This document shows, one piece after another, positions 44,252-56,247 of a stretch of DNA of 64,000 nucleotides. The stretch lies in the NCBI GenBank assembly GCA_023159155.1, contig JAJNNX010000032.1, positions 434,001 to 498,000 on the forward strand, written 5' to 3'. The position numbers and the translations under genes were made by a program. Origin of the DNA: Ustulina deusta. Its lineage: Eukaryota > Ascomycota > Sordariomycetes > Xylariales > Xylariaceae. The first letter of the stretch is position 1. Each line of letters opens with the position of its first letter. The notes under the pieces were generated by a model. It was not told the origin of the DNA, searched no databases, and saw only the letters and a list, made by a program, of their open reading frames with translations.

Positions 44252-46919
44252 ATGGACCCCCGCACTGTCATCCCCATTGACAAGCAATGGGAGTTCAAGC
44301 AAGCCGAGAAAGGCGACGACACCTATCTGCCTGTCTCTCAGTTCCCGACCAATGTACATCTAGACCTGCTGGCTCACAAGCTAATACCGGATCCATACAT
44401 CGGCAAGAATGAGCTCGACGTACAATGGGTCGGCGAGAAGGCCTGGGTGTACCGGACCAAATTTGCATCCCCTGATACTATAGGACCGAAAGCGGTTATT
44501 GCTTTTGACGGTCTCGACACTTTTGCTACCGTCCTGTTAAATGGCAAGAAGATCCTCGAAGCGGACAACATGTTTGTGCCCGAACGTGTGGACGTCACGA
44601 ACTTCCTGGCCGAGGCAGGCGAGGAGAATGAGCTTGTCATCACGTTCGATAGCGCGTATATCAGGGGCTGGAAGCTTGTTGAAAAATACAGTGATCACAA
44701 GTGGGGTTGCTGGAATGGCGACAACTCTAGATTGGCGGTGCGGAAAACTCAGTACCATTGGGTAAGTCAAGGGTGAAGCCATTGAGGTCCGCGATTGTGC
44801 TCGGCAGTCATCTGATTGACGTCTTTGGGTCTAGGGATGGGATTGGGGCCCAACACTTCTCTCATGCGGACCGTGGCGGCCGATCAGCCTCGAGATTTAC
44901 GAGGCTCGGATTAGCGATCTTTGGTGTGACATTGACGTCGACAAGTCCCTTACGGGGGCTACTGTGGTCGTCCACGCACCCATCGAAGGCAGAGCCTCAA
45001 AGTTGCGTTTAGACATCTCACTCGATGACTCGCTCGTGGCTACTCAAGAGATCGATGCCGGCTCGAGTGCAACATTTAGAATCTCCGATCCTGAGCTCTG
45101 GTACCCCGTCCGATACGGCAAGCAGCCACTGTACAAAGTGAAGGCAACAATAGTTCATGATGGCAAAGACATCGACAGTATAGCAAAAAAGATCGGCTTG
45201 CGGCGAGCTGAAGTGGTTCAGAGACCGCTGAAGGGACAACCAGGCACCTCTTTTTTCTTCGAGGTTAATGGCATTCCCCTCTTCTGTGGCGGTAGTGACT
45301 GGATCCCCGCCGACAATTTCATTCCGCGCATCAGCAAGGAAAGGTATTACGACTGGGCCAAACTGGTAGCCGACGGCAATCAATTTATGATTCGCGTATG
45401 GGGAGGCGGCATCTATGAAGAACAGGCCTTCTACGACGCTTGTGACGAACTAGGCATACTGGTATGGCAGGATTTTATGTTCGGATGCGGCAATTATCCA
45501 GCGTGGCCGGAACTCCTGGCCTCGATCAAGCGTGAGGCAGAGGAGAACATCAAGTTGCTCAGACACCACCCGAGCATCGTGATTTGGGCCGGAAACAACG
45601 AAGACTATCAGTACGCGGAAAGCGTCGACTTGGAATGGAATCAGAACAACACAGACGCCGAAAGCTGGCTTAAGACCGATTTCCCGGCGCGTTATATCTA
45701 CGAGAAGATCCTGCCGGATGCATGTCACGAATACTGTCCATCAGTGCATTATCACCCGGGTAGCCCATGGGGTGGCGTTGATACACGCGATCCGACTGTA
45801 GGCGACATCCACCAGTGGAACGTATGGCATGGGACACAGGAGAAATACCAGAATTTCGACAAGCTAGTAGGGCGGTTTGTGTCCGAGTTCGGAATGGAAG
45901 CATTCCCATCCGTGAAGACGATCGATGCGTTCTTACCTCTGGGTAAGGATGATCCGGACCGCTACCCTCAGTCGTCGACGGTAGACTTTCACAACAAAGC
46001 CGACGGCCACGAACGTCGTCTCGCGCTGTACCTTGTCGAGAACATGCGCTATGCGCCCGACCCGCTGGAGCAATTCGTCTACTGCACCCAGCTAATGCAA
46101 GCCGAATGTCTCGCATCTGCCTACAGGCTTTGGAAGCGCCAGTGGAAGGGACCGGGGCGCGAATACTGTGCTGGTGCTCTGGTTTGGCAAATCAATGATT
46201 GCTGGCCTGTGACGTCCTGGTCCATCTGTGATTACTACCTGCGACCGAAGCATGCATATTATACGGTGAAGCGCGAGATGGCGCCCCTGAGCGTCGGAAT
46301 AACGCGCCGCGAGCATCACCATCCGAACCCGCATAATAAGTACTCCCGTATCGGCGGAACGACACAGATACAGATTGAGATATGGGGTAGCAATCTTATG
46401 CTAGAGGATCTCGAAGTCGACTGTCTCGTTCGTGCATGGGACGTCGAGACAGGGGAAGAGACATACGCACAAATAGTTCATGAAAACCTGCTCTTGCCCA
46501 AGAACCAATCTACTGAGGTGATAGCTATGGACGTGCCCGTGCAGAAGAAGGGTGACGAGGGACGCACGGTTGTTGCGGCCTACCTGCTTGCATCGTCCTC
46601 CGCGGACCCCAACGACGGGGCGACACCTTCACAGATGGGCAAGAAGCAGCTTGCACGCTACGTGAACTGGCCTGAACCCCTCAAGTATCTACATCTTCAA
46701 AAGCCGAAGCAGTTAAAGGCGGTGCTGAGCGAGGATGGTAAGAGCGTGGCGTTAAGCGCCGAAGTGCCTGTTAAGGGCGTTGCCGTCGAGTCGGAGGACG
46801 ATTCGGTTCGGTTCGAGGATAACCTCGTAGATATCGTGCCTGGAGAAACGGTTAGGATTCCCGTACGTGGCGCAAGTGAGGGAACGGTGATCACTACAAG
46901 GTACTTGGGGATGATATAG
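44252..46919 (+). CDS. mndB: beta-mannosidase B, GH2 family
   Basis: Exons 44252-44761 and 44835-46919 (donor GTAAGT, acceptor CTAG, phase 0) give 864 residues, the normal size. The N-terminus lacks a signal peptide (MDPRTVIPIDKQWEFKQ), pointing to the intracellular B type. The sugar-binding domain contains FDGLDTFATVLLNGK; the intron interrupts the conserved QYHWGWDWGP block. Downstream, NGIPLFCGGSDWIPAD is family-specific; the acid/base Glu lies in WAGNNEDYQ (about residue 425) and the nucleophile Glu in SEFGMEAFP (about 520). WQINDCWPVTSWS and YYTVKREMAPLSVG follow. It removes terminal beta-mannose from manno-oligosaccharides and N-glycan cores. The frame is intact across the WDWGPTLLSCGPWRP region. 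Confidence 0.92.
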
Positions 46920-47331
46920 GGTGTTCGTGAAGGATGACGCTGGGAGTTACTGTTGAGATGAGTGGAGTGTCACCTGATACCTTGATGGCTACAATAGCGT
47001 AGAAGCAAGAGTTAGGGTTAATATGAATGCCGTCAGTCGATTCTCATACCGAGTGGAACCTAGCTTAGACTTTTGCTTGAATTGCTACCTACAGAGGCTA
47101 TATTACCCCATTTGCTCATTAAGACTATCGATCGTATGATGTATGAGGCGCTACAGAATGCACCCTGACCGCGATTATCGACATATATATAAGTATATAC
47201 CATACCTACCACATTAGGTGTCCGGTGTAGGTAATACTCGGACCCATTATACAAACTCCCCAGCCAGCAATCATGGACAAGAAAACGCCACCATCGCCGT
47301 CGCAACCACGACGAAAAATTCCAATCATTTC
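46920..47331. other. convergent intergenic region
   Basis: Between the 3' ends of the mannosidase (+) and xylitol dehydrogenase (-) genes; AT-rich, no gene. Confidence 0.6.
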
Positions 47332-48529
47332 TCACTGTCCGACTTTTTCATTGGGGCCACCGATCAAGATCTTGATGACCTCGCCCTCCCTGACCTTCTC
47401 AAAGGCCTTCTCGGCGTCCTCGAAGGCCACGACCTCGCTGATCAGCCTCTTCACCTCGACCTTGCCGCTCGCGACGAGCTCGACGGCCAGCCTGTAGTCC
47501 CCGCTCCCGTACCGGAAGCTGCCCTTGGCCGTGACCTCCTTCAGACACAGCGCCATGACGGGGAAGGTGATGTTGTCGCGCCCCATGCCGGCCTGCACGT
47601 ACGTCCCGCCGTTGCGCACCGTGTGCAGGCACGCCTGGATGCTCGGCTCGGCCCCGCTCGCCTCGATGACCACGTCGGCGCCGTCCGCCAGGTGCCCCGC
47701 GAGCCCCCTGATGCCCGCCGCGTTCTCCTCGGCCGACACCCGCCGGCTGGCGTACACGTGCGTGGCGCAGAACGAGCGCGCGAACTCCAGCTTCGCCGGC
47801 ACGACGTCCACCGACACGACCGTGGTGGCGCCGAACGCGCCCGCCACGGCCGCGCACAGCAGGCCCACGGGCCCGGCCCCCATGACCACGACCGACTGCC
47901 CCGGCGCCACGCCGGCCTGGCGCACGACGTGCACGGCGACGGCCAGCGGCTCCACCAGGGCCCCCTCGCGCAGCGACACGGCGTCGGGCAGCTTGTAGCA
48001 GAAGTCGGCCGGCGCGGCCCAGAACCCGGTCAGGGTGCCGTCGTGGGGCGGCGTCGCGGCGAACCGCATCGCCGGGCAGAGGTTGTAGCGGCCGCCGAGG
48101 CACGGGGCGCACCGCCGGCACGGGTACCCCGGCTCGAGGGCCACGCGGTCGCCGACGGCCAGCGCCGCCACGGCCGCCCCGACCTCGACCACGGTCCCCG
48201 AGGACTCGTGCCCGAGCACCATCGGCGACGTCACCACGTAGTGCCCGATCGCCCCGTGCTGCCAGTAGTGCACGTCCGACCCGCAGATGCCCGTGTAGTT
48301 GACCGCCACGAGCACGTCGTGCGGGCTCTGGAGCGTCGGCGCCGGCCGCGCGACGAAGGCTACGTCGTGCGGCTTGTTGAGCACGAAGGAGAGGTTCTGC
48401 GGCGGCGGCGGGGTGGGTTAGTTCGTTGACATCATTGGGGCTTCGGGGAGGGGCTGCGGTTGGGTTTGTGGGTAGGTTTGGAGGAGGAGGAGGAGGAGGA
48501 GGCACGCACGCTGGCTGTCTTGGGATCCA

Positions 48530-48530
<1 letters not shown>
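47332..48530 (-). CDS. xdhA: xylitol dehydrogenase (D-xylulose reductase), zinc MDR family
   Basis: Exons 48530-48510 (seven codons) and 48396-47332 give 361 residues; the 113-nt intron has donor GTGCGT, branch CTAAC and acceptor CGCAG. The mature start reads MDPKTASNLSFVLNKPHDV, matching the NLSFVLxKPHDV of xylitol dehydrogenases. Catalytic zinc: Cys in GICGSDVHYW, His-Glu in LGHESSG, Glu in LVEPLAVAV. Structural zinc: the CRRCAPCLGGRYNLC cluster. The Rossmann loop VVVMGAGPVGLLCAAV and SVDVVPAKLEFAR (Asp after strand 2) indicate NAD+ preference. It oxidises xylitol to D-xylulose in pentose catabolism. A close alternative is L-arabinitol 4-dehydrogenase, less likely from the N-terminus. Very GC-rich; a 403-codon antisense frame is a shadow. 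A (GACA)17 tract lies directly before the ATG. Confidence 0.88.

Positions 48531-48598
<68 letters not shown>
48531..48598. repeat. TGTC tetranucleotide microsatellite, 17 copies, abutting xdhA start
   Basis: A perfect run of 17 TGTC units on the plus strand, i.e. GACA on the coding strand, ending at the base before the ATG (GACAATGG). It therefore occupies the 3' end of the 5' leader and supplies the -4 to -1 start context. Confidence 0.95.
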
Positions 48599-49780
48599 CT
48601 TGCGGTGGTATATGTGTGGGATGAGTGATGTCTGACCAAGACTTGGGATGGGGGAGAGGAAGAAGGGCCCGAGGTCTTGCTTCTACGGCCTTTTTACTGC
48701 CCCTGATGGGTGTCCCCTTCGGGTCGGATTGGCCCAGATACCGAGGTGATGTCGATGACGATGGTGGTTTCACACACGAGCGAGGACGAATCGAGTGATC
48801 AGCAACAAACAGTCTTGGGTTTGGGGGTAACTAATACTGTTCTGTTCCTTTTTTTTTCTTTCTTCAACTACCGCGCCTTTATATCATGAGGGGAACCCCA
48901 TCCACTCCTTTATCGGAACCAGTCAAAAAGCAATGGTAAGTTTTTTTTCTTTTTTTTTCTCTCTTTTCTCTCTTCTCCATCGCAGCAGCGTCTTCGGAGG
49001 GGCGATTCTTGATACCACCGAAGTTCCTTGTTCACCTGACAAGCTGCCACTTACACGATAGCGGGGGGGCGAGGGATAGCGAAGAATGTCGTAATAGGTT
49101 ACGATTCCCGTCACTCCTCTCTGCCCGCATCTCCAATTTTTTTTAAACGAGTGGGGGAGAGCTTTGGCTGTCGCGCTGAGCGAGGATCGAGGAGCTTTCC
49201 GCGCTCACCTGTCGAGATGTCTCTAGCTCATGTGGGTTGGAATCAATTTACCCGCCTGTTTTATCCGCACCAATCGACGTGTTCTAGAATGAGAGGCGAG
49301 AGGTAGTTGAGATCATTATAACTACCCTACGTTATATATGGCAGCCGCCGGGAGCTAGTTGAAATCACGATGCAGAACTGGGTTGTTCTGGAATAGCAAT
49401 TATTATATTTAGATAGTTGTCGGTTCAACCAAGCAAAGACTTAGAAATCTTCGAGTAGGTATACATTGGGTGTTGCTGGGCTGTGGTGGGAATTCCCCGC
49501 ACACACAACGCCACACTTACCAGATTAGGAAATAATACCCCTCGCTTCTTTTAGCCAGGATGCCGTATAACCTGGAGAACGTGCGAAGTACCAATGAGAA
49601 AACCGAGGTATTAGCGACAAAAGCATATAAGAGACGGAGTGTAAACCTTGAAGACACACACGATCTCCGTCCTTGATTGACTGACATACATCATACAAGT
49701 ATGTACAACAAAGTGCTATCTACTGCCCGATTTATGTCTAGCATCCCATTCTATCCTATGTTGTATCTCAGGAGATGATT
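48599..49780. other. xdhA upstream region and intergenic
   Basis: Upstream of xdhA on the minus strand: TATAAAGG at 48883-48876, pyrimidine-rich tracts around 48850 and 48940-48970. No gene in the remainder up to the GST stop codon. Confidence 0.5.
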
Positions 49781-50696
49781 TCAATGATCGTCTCTCTCAA
49801 TCCAAGGCTTCAAGGCTTCTAGGAACTTGAGGTGTACCTCGGCGTCCCCCGTGGCCTCCAGCACGGGCTGAAAGATATCATCGCCCAGCGCGCGAAACAT
49901 GACGAGGAATCCGGCATGCGCAAAGTCGACGTAGCTGATGGTGTCGCCCAGGAAAAACACGCCCTTGTCGTTTTCCTTCAGCAGGGCCGTCATGTTCCGC
50001 AGGTGAGGCGAGGCCGCCTTGTACGCATCTTCCGCGCTGTTCTCCTGTACATACTGTTCCAGGGGCATGTCGACGTAGAGCGAGCGGGTCTTGTGCCAGT
50101 ACGCGTGGTTGACCTTTTTCAACAGCCGGTTCGGGACCCCCAGGAGAAACACGGGTCGCAGCGCCTTGAAGGTTGCGCTCAGTTGGTCCATGTACTTCTG
50201 GTAGAGCGGGGAGTCCAGGTGCAGACTTGGCGATGGGTGCTGCTTCTCGAGTTCCTCCGCGATCACCTGCGAGTCCATGATGTAGGTGCCGTCCGGCAGC
50301 TTGATGGTGGGAACGGTGAACTCTTCATTGGTTGGGAAGCTGGACGTGTAGTTATTCGAGTCAGCCCACAGCAATCTCGCAGAAGGGAATTTCTCGGCCT
50401 GGTTTCTGGGGGTACTCACTGCGGTTGAAGTCTCGGCTTGATTTCCGGGTATTCAAGCTGTGAAACAATGAGTACATGTATGTTGTGAAACCATATCATG
50501 ATGTCGCAGAACCTACCCATTCAGTCTCATAGTCCAGCCCTTTATAGTTCAGAACCAACCGAGCTATTATCTATTAGTGACTCTGTGCATATTAGAAACA
50601 TCAGGGCGCATGCGTACTCTTCCAGGTGTTAAGCGACCACGCATGGATGGGCTCTTTGGATGGTAAATCAAACAATACGATTTTTGAGGACGCCAT
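49781..50696 (-). CDS. glutathione S-transferase-like protein
   Basis: Four exons on the minus strand: 50696-50618, 50563-50517, 50457-50420 and 50339-49781, giving 240 residues; phases 1, 0, 2 are mutually consistent. The N-terminal thioredoxin-fold part reads SSKIVLFDLPSKEPIHAWSL then NTWKTRLVLNYKGLDYETEW, LEYPEIKPRL, and the glutathione-contact region FTVPTIKLPDGTYIMDSQVI (VP-cis-Pro and the D-S pair). The all-helical C-terminal domain contains FFLGDTISYVDFAHAGFLVM, with the Asp of the N-capping box. It is a cytosolic GST of the fungal type with Ser rather than Tyr near the thiol. Stress or xenobiotic conjugation is the family role; a biosynthetic role cannot be excluded, but no cluster surrounds it. 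Confidence 0.85.
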
Positions 50697-51520
50697 TGGG
50701 AACTCGGAATTTCGTCGTGGCTGTGTTAGCTGCGATTATGGGGGAAGTGAGGTTTGTGTCTTGAGCAGAGTGTTCAGATGATGTCTCAAGAGGGCTAAAC
50801 TCGAGGTTCCTGTAGTTTATTTATCGTATCTTAGGTTCATTATAATAGAAATAGTTGATTAGTAATAGGAAACATATCTCCGATTATCTACTACTGGTAA
50901 GAGAGGGGTTCTGACCTCTATGCAGCTCTCATGTAGGGCTGTTTAGCTTACAAGGTTGAAATCATTGGGCCAAGGAATTCCAAACGAAGCAATCGTGATT
51001 ACAATATCCAGGTAATTGCTAGCGCCAGCACGGGTCATCATTGTTACTAGTGTTTGTAATAATTATTACCTAGGCAGCCATATGACACTCCTATTTACCA
51101 GCGTTTCGTTAAACTGTATATATTCTTCCCACTTGTACTCTCATACCGCATTGTTGGTTTGTTCTAGAGATGTCCAAGCAAGTATCGTATGATAGGTACT
51201 ACCTAGATAGAAATTAGTGATATCCATTGTACAGCAGATACCTAAATAGGCACATATGTAGGCAAGGTGTGGTGTAAGCTAAACCCCGCCTTTCCACAGT
51301 GGTAAGGTGGGGTTGTCCGAGAAGCTCATTTTCTCAACATCCTCATAAATCATATGCGGACGATTATTTCTAACCTTCTAGAATAGGCAATTATAATGTG
51401 GGTAGGTTAGATAGTCGGAACTTTCCGCAATTGAAACCAGAGACCCCCTTAACCTGGATGCGAGGAACCCTCGTTTTCAAGAGCCGCAGGTTTTATTGGT
51501 TGAGTGTAGCGATACAGACC

Positions 51521-51551
51521 TTGAAGGGCTATATAGTTAATACAGCCCTTC
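51521..51551. repeat. short inverted repeat (hairpin)
   Basis: GAAGGGCT and AGCCCTTC, each 8 bp, flank a 13-base AT-rich loop. No T-run follows on either side, so terminator use is unlikely in this eukaryote. Confidence 0.5.
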
Positions 51552-51708
51552 GCGGGCAATAGTTTCGGGCTTCAATGATGTAAGTCAGGGCAGAGATGAG
51601 TTATCACTGCATGTTTGAATTACGTTTCGGGACCGGAATTTTCTGGCGGGGAAACGCAATTCGGAGGGATAGAGTTCAGCAACGCACGATGCATTTTGCA
51701 CAATGCTT

Positions 51709-51716
51709 TATATAAG
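51709..51716 (+). promoter_or_regulatory. TATA box (TATATAAG) of the F-box-type gene
   Basis: TATATAAG ends 45 nt before the ATG at 51762, which leaves a very short leader; the second in-frame ATG (51789, MGQPFSW) may be the used start. Confidence 0.4.
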
Positions 51717-51761
51717 GCGAGTAGCACTCGTGCTACTAACTTCATTTCCATACACTGATAT

Positions 51762-53067
51762 ATGTCAATTCACTACATCTCCTGCATCATGGGGCAACCG
51801 TTCTCATGGCTTTTAAGACGCTACAGCGCACCACCTTCTTTTGGACCGCTGGTGGGTGCGCCGGTTGACGTGCTCTTATTGATCTCAGACCAGCTTGCTG
51901 CAAACCCGGAAGCGATTGTTGCACTTTCGCTGACATGCAAATCCCTGTACGTCATGTTCAGAAAGGAAAGGATAAACCTTCGTGGCGTTCAACGCAAGGC
52001 GCTCTTACTTCTGCTTGAGAAGGACTTTGGAGATAAGATCTATTACTGTCCCTTTTGTTCTCGATTGCACCCATTTTCACCGAGTTGGTCCCCAACCACT
52101 CGGGAATACAGATTGAGATCTGCTAGGAAAGGTCGAAGGTGTCGTTATGCGCGCTGTCCAATCCGAGGTCAAGCTTTTTATCTCCACAACCACTGCCGTT
52201 ACAGCCTGTACGTACATCCCTATGTGATGATGCCTTCTGATATCTCCCACCCCCTTTCCTACTCTGCGCTCCAGAAGAAGCCTAAAAAATTACTCACTTT
52301 GGACGTGTTGAACTAGTGGATACCATCACGCTCGCCTGGTCATGAACAGGCACCTCTTTGGAGCACCCAACGGCCTACCCCTGGACAATCTTCAAGACTT
52401 CTTCATGGAGACACGAGGCTTCAACATACCGCCTTGGACCCAGGACTGGACCGCTCGGATTATCGACAACGAGCTTTTTCTTTCGGCTGTACATAGCTAC
52501 GTCTGTTACGAAGGAAGCCCGACAGCGCTTAGGGCGTTGATCGATACAGAAGTCCATTATATCTGCCCGCATGTAGTAACAGCGGACCCTTTTGGCTCCA
52601 GAGTTGACGAGATACGGGAGCTAAAAGACCCCAAATTTGGCCCGTGCCATTCTCCGCCCTTAGATAGTGATGGGCAAAAACCAGGGGTAGACTCTTCTTT
52701 TATCCAGTGTCGAGATGTCTTGCGGTTTTGCTCTTGGTGTTTGACAGATTTTACTATCACAATCGAGTGGGTTGAAGTGTGCGATCGAACATCGGAAATT
52801 GTGCCGGCAACCGCTCGCAAAAGAGGATTGACTTTATATGAGGACGAGATTCGTCACTGGTACGAGGCTGAACCACACGAGACGCCGGATGCAGCTGGTT
52901 GGCAGATCACCATCATTGCATACCATCAGTTTGGACGCTGTCGATCGCCACGGGACTGGAAGTGGAAGGCCTTAGCAAGTTGGGAGAGATCGACGCCTCG
53001 GCGAAATACGGCTTTATACCCCGTTGGATCAGTGATGCAAAAGTGGCAGCGGTCCGTCACCACGTGA
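51762..53067 (+). CDS. F-box-type protein of a Sordariomycete-expanded family
   Basis: Exons 51762-52207 and 52317-53067 (donor GTACGT, acceptor CTAG, phase 2) give 398 residues. Near the N-terminus, PVDVLLLISDQLAANPEAIV followed by ALSLTCKSLYVMFR has the Leu/Ile pattern of an F-box. Next come a CPFCSRLHPF motif, a second Cys pair (RCRYARCP), and after the splice GYHHARLVMNRHLFGAPNG, which is typical of these fungal F-box families. The C-terminal half is a poorly defined substrate-binding region with a CSWCLTDFTITIEW segment. F-box proteins join Skp1-Cullin ligases and select targets for ubiquitination; the target is unknown. Unspliced, two overlapping frames mimic separate genes. A downstream ATG at 51789 is an equally good start. 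Confidence 0.7.
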
Positions 53068-54009
53068 GAAGGTGAGAAGGGATAAAGAGCAGAAGAACGG
53101 ACTGAACTGGAGCAGGGACCAACTCCAGACAAACAATGCCCAAATAGTAAGGTAACCTGTCTTAGTGTTATGACCCTGGGTGTAAAGATACAAATAGTGA
53201 ATGGACATCCCTCTGACAAAATTCCCATTGCGATTGACTACGGTGAAACTTATCTACACTGTACATAGAGGTCCGATCGTGTTCGGCAGCTAGAAGCCAA
53301 GGTATAGTAGGTGATAGATATTAATGGCATGTACACCGGCACACACACAGAGAGAGAGAGAGAAGAAGTACTTTCATAAATCGAATGCTAAGATAACGTT
53401 AGTAACTATGTGTTCCTACCTACTTGCCTTCTAATTCACAATACTGGTCCCGAGGGGAGCAGGACAATTACCATTAACCCGTGACATGATGTGCTCTAAC
53501 GTTATGCTTTTTATTGGTGACTGTACTTTTAACCCGATCCGGCTAGCAGGTACCCAGGTACCTAGTTGTGAATCTCTCTACATGCATGTTGACTGTTATA
53601 CCAAGTACCGAGGTACTACCTATAGGTACATATGCAAGCAACATAATTGCGTAAAATGCATAAGATAAATAACTAGGAAATGTGAATTAGTATGTCTTTG
53701 GGTGTTCCAGGCGGGATATATTGATGACAGAATTGTGCCAGAAATCATTTTTGTACTGATTTTTTCACATAGCTCCCTACAATGTACATAGAGTTTGGGT
53801 ATACCTACCTAATGACGTGTATTGAAATTGGGGACTTGGATTGGGGTAAATAATGGAACCCCATTAAACAAACCCCCTTGTGAGAGATAACGCATTATCG
53901 ATAAGTAGACCCCCAGCCCCTGGTGCTCTATCACAGCCGCGCCCCGAGAGCTGCTTCATTTCCTCTCTCTTCCCTCGACAACCAGCTTTCCAGGATTCAA
54001 CCATCCACG
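53068..54009. other. intergenic, RPD3 promoter
   Basis: CACACAGAGAGAG microsatellite at 53341-53364, TAGGTACC-type motifs at 53548-53630. C-rich leader just before RPD3. No gene. Confidence 0.6.
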
Positions 54010-56247
54010 ATGGCTTCCCACGCCGCACCCGTAGACCTTGCCAACGGCAATGGCATTGCGTTAGGATCGTCATCCCCCAAGAAGGTCGCCTATTTCTATG
54101 ACTCGGACATCGGCAATTTTGCATATGTTGCTGGTCACCCCATGAAGCCGCACCGTATCCGATTGGCGCATAGCTTGATTATGAACTATGGCGTGTATAA
54201 GAAGATGGAGATCTATGTATGTTGACTCGAATCAAAGACCCTGCGTTATCTGTCTGCTTATATCCCACTCCATCCGAAACTTGCGCGTAGAAAACTGACA
54301 CTGTCTATTCTCCGTCTTTAGCGAGCCAAGCCTGCGACGCGCCTCGAGATGACCCAGTTTCACACGGACGAATATATAGACTTCTTGCAAAAAGTCAGCC
54401 CTGAAAACATGGACAACTTCCAGCGTGAACAAACGAAATTCAACGTGGGTGATGATTGCCCTGTCTTCGACGGCCTGTTTGAGTTCTGTGGGATTAGTGC
54501 TGGTGGTAGCATGGAGGGCGCTGCTAGATTAAACCGGCAGAAATGCGACATGGCCGTCAACTGGGCCGGCGGACTCCATCACGCAAAGAAATCTGAAGCT
54601 AGCGGCTTCTGCTACGTGAATGGTACATCTCATTGCTCCGCTCCACTGCCGAGTCTGCTACCGCAAATGACTTGGGAACTAACAAAGCGATAGACATCGT
54701 CCTTGGTATTCTCGAGCTGTTACGGTTTAACAAGCGCGTTCTCTACATCGATATCGACGTCCATCATGGTGATGGCGTCGAAGAAGCCTTCTATACAACC
54801 GACAGGGTCATGACTGTATCCTTCCACAAATACGGCGAGTATTTTCCCGGTACCGGCGAGCTGAGAGATATCGGCATCGGCACGGGGAAATACTACGCAG
54901 TCAACTTTCCTCTGCGCGATGGCATAGATGACTCTTCCTATAAATCTGTCTTTGAACCTGTTATATCGAGCGTCATGGAGTTCTACAACCCTGACGCTGT
55001 TGTCTTGCAATGTGGTGGAGACAGTCTGTCGGGCGACCGCCTTGGTTGCTTTAACCTGAGTATGGAGGGACATTCTAACTGTGTCAAGTTCGTCAAGAGC
55101 TTCAACCGACCTACCCTGGTTGTCGGGGGTGGTGGCTACACGATGCGCAACGTGGCTCGAACGTGGGCTTTCGAAACAGGCTTGTTGGTGGATGCCCACA
55201 TGGAACGCACTCTTCCATTCAATGAATACTACGAAGTAAGTCACATGTGTCTTTCTTTTGAATTGGAAACTAATGACCGCTCAGTATTATGGCCCCGACT
55301 ATGAACTCGACGTCCGGGCTTCTAACATGGAAAATGCAAACAGTCCTGAGTATCTTGAAAAGATCAAAAATCAGCTGATTGAAAATCTGCGGAGAACGGC
55401 ACATGTACCGTCTGTTCAGATGCAAGACGTTCCACGACATTCTCTTGGCGCAATGACAGATGAGGATGATGCGGAGTTGGATGACCTGGACGACGACGAG
55501 AACAAAGATGTGCGGTTGACACAACGCCAATGGGAGCAGCGGATAGAACGTGATGACGAGTATGAAGCGAGCGACAACGAGGAGATGGAGAAGGCAAATG
55601 GTGTTCACCGCAACGGCAACTCTCGGCGAGCGTTCCACAATTACCGCAATTCCGATGCAGAAGGCGACAGCGGCGTAGCGACTCCTGCTGAAGGTATGAG
55701 CGAGAGCGTCATTAAGTCTAAAGAAATCGACGAGGTTGTCATGAAAGATATAGAGGATATTGCACAGGACACTGTGGCTGAAGCTAGCGAAACGACTGCC
55801 GATTCCAAACCTGATGAGAATAAGTCCGACGAAGGAGTCGAAGCTGCAGGCATCGCCGAGCAAGAAGAGTCTCCTGGACAGATTCAAGAAAGTTCCAAGC
55901 CTACCAAAAATGGTGACAAGAGCGAGGAAAACGCGACACCCCCTCGGAGTACCTCAGAGAAGCAAGATTCAACCTCAAAAGAGGATGACGAGGTCATGCA
56001 AGATGCTGAAGACGACTCCAAGCATGCTGAAAAGGAAGCAGAGAAGAAGCAAAGCGCGGAGCCCGAAGCAATCAAGTCACCACCAAAAGAGCCCAAGACA
56101 GATCAGGATGGAGATGTCGATATGGACGAAACGCCCACGGACGAGAAGCAAAACGACAATAAGACGGTCGGGGCTGAAGAAACGGCAGAAGCACCTTTAT
56201 CGACTGAGAGCATCGAGAAGGCCAAAGACACGAGTGGTAGCAGCTAA
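54010..56247 (+). CDS. RPD3: class I histone deacetylase RPD3
   Basis: Exons 54010-54216, 54322-54622, 54694-55235 and 55285-56247 give 670 residues; introns have CTGAC, CTAAC and CTAAT branch sites. The catalytic core is complete: [38 protein letters not shown] (His pair at 155-156), and [15 protein letters not shown] (zinc Asp/His near 191-194). It continues with [20 protein letters not shown] and [16 protein letters not shown] (the transition-state Tyr). After residue ~390 a long acidic, disordered tail rich in Glu/Asp/Lys follows ([18 protein letters not shown] and on), as in fungal RPD3 orthologues but much longer than in yeast. The enzyme deacetylates histone tails within Sin3 complexes in the nucleus and represses transcription. 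Confidence 0.95.

Larger units (their letters stand above)
50697..51761. other. divergent intergenic region
   Basis: Between GST (-) and F-box-type (+) starts. Contains a hairpin-forming stretch near 51283-51318 (CCCCGCC...GGTGGGG) and one at 51521-51551, and the F-box TATA box. No gene seen. Confidence 0.55.

Noticed and set aside
44835..44900. apparent frameshift in the beta-mannosidase WDWGP region
   Set aside because: Careful rereading gives an uninterrupted GWDWGPTLLSCGPWRP frame after the intron; the gene is intact.
47218..48429. 403-codon plus-strand open frame
   Set aside because: Antisense shadow of the GC-rich xylitol dehydrogenase exon; composition is Arg/His/Pro-rich noise with no domain.
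48531..48598. TGTC array considered as a CRISPR-like or coding repeat
   Set aside because: A simple tetranucleotide microsatellite without spacers; the QTDR-type translation upstream of the ATG has no start codon.
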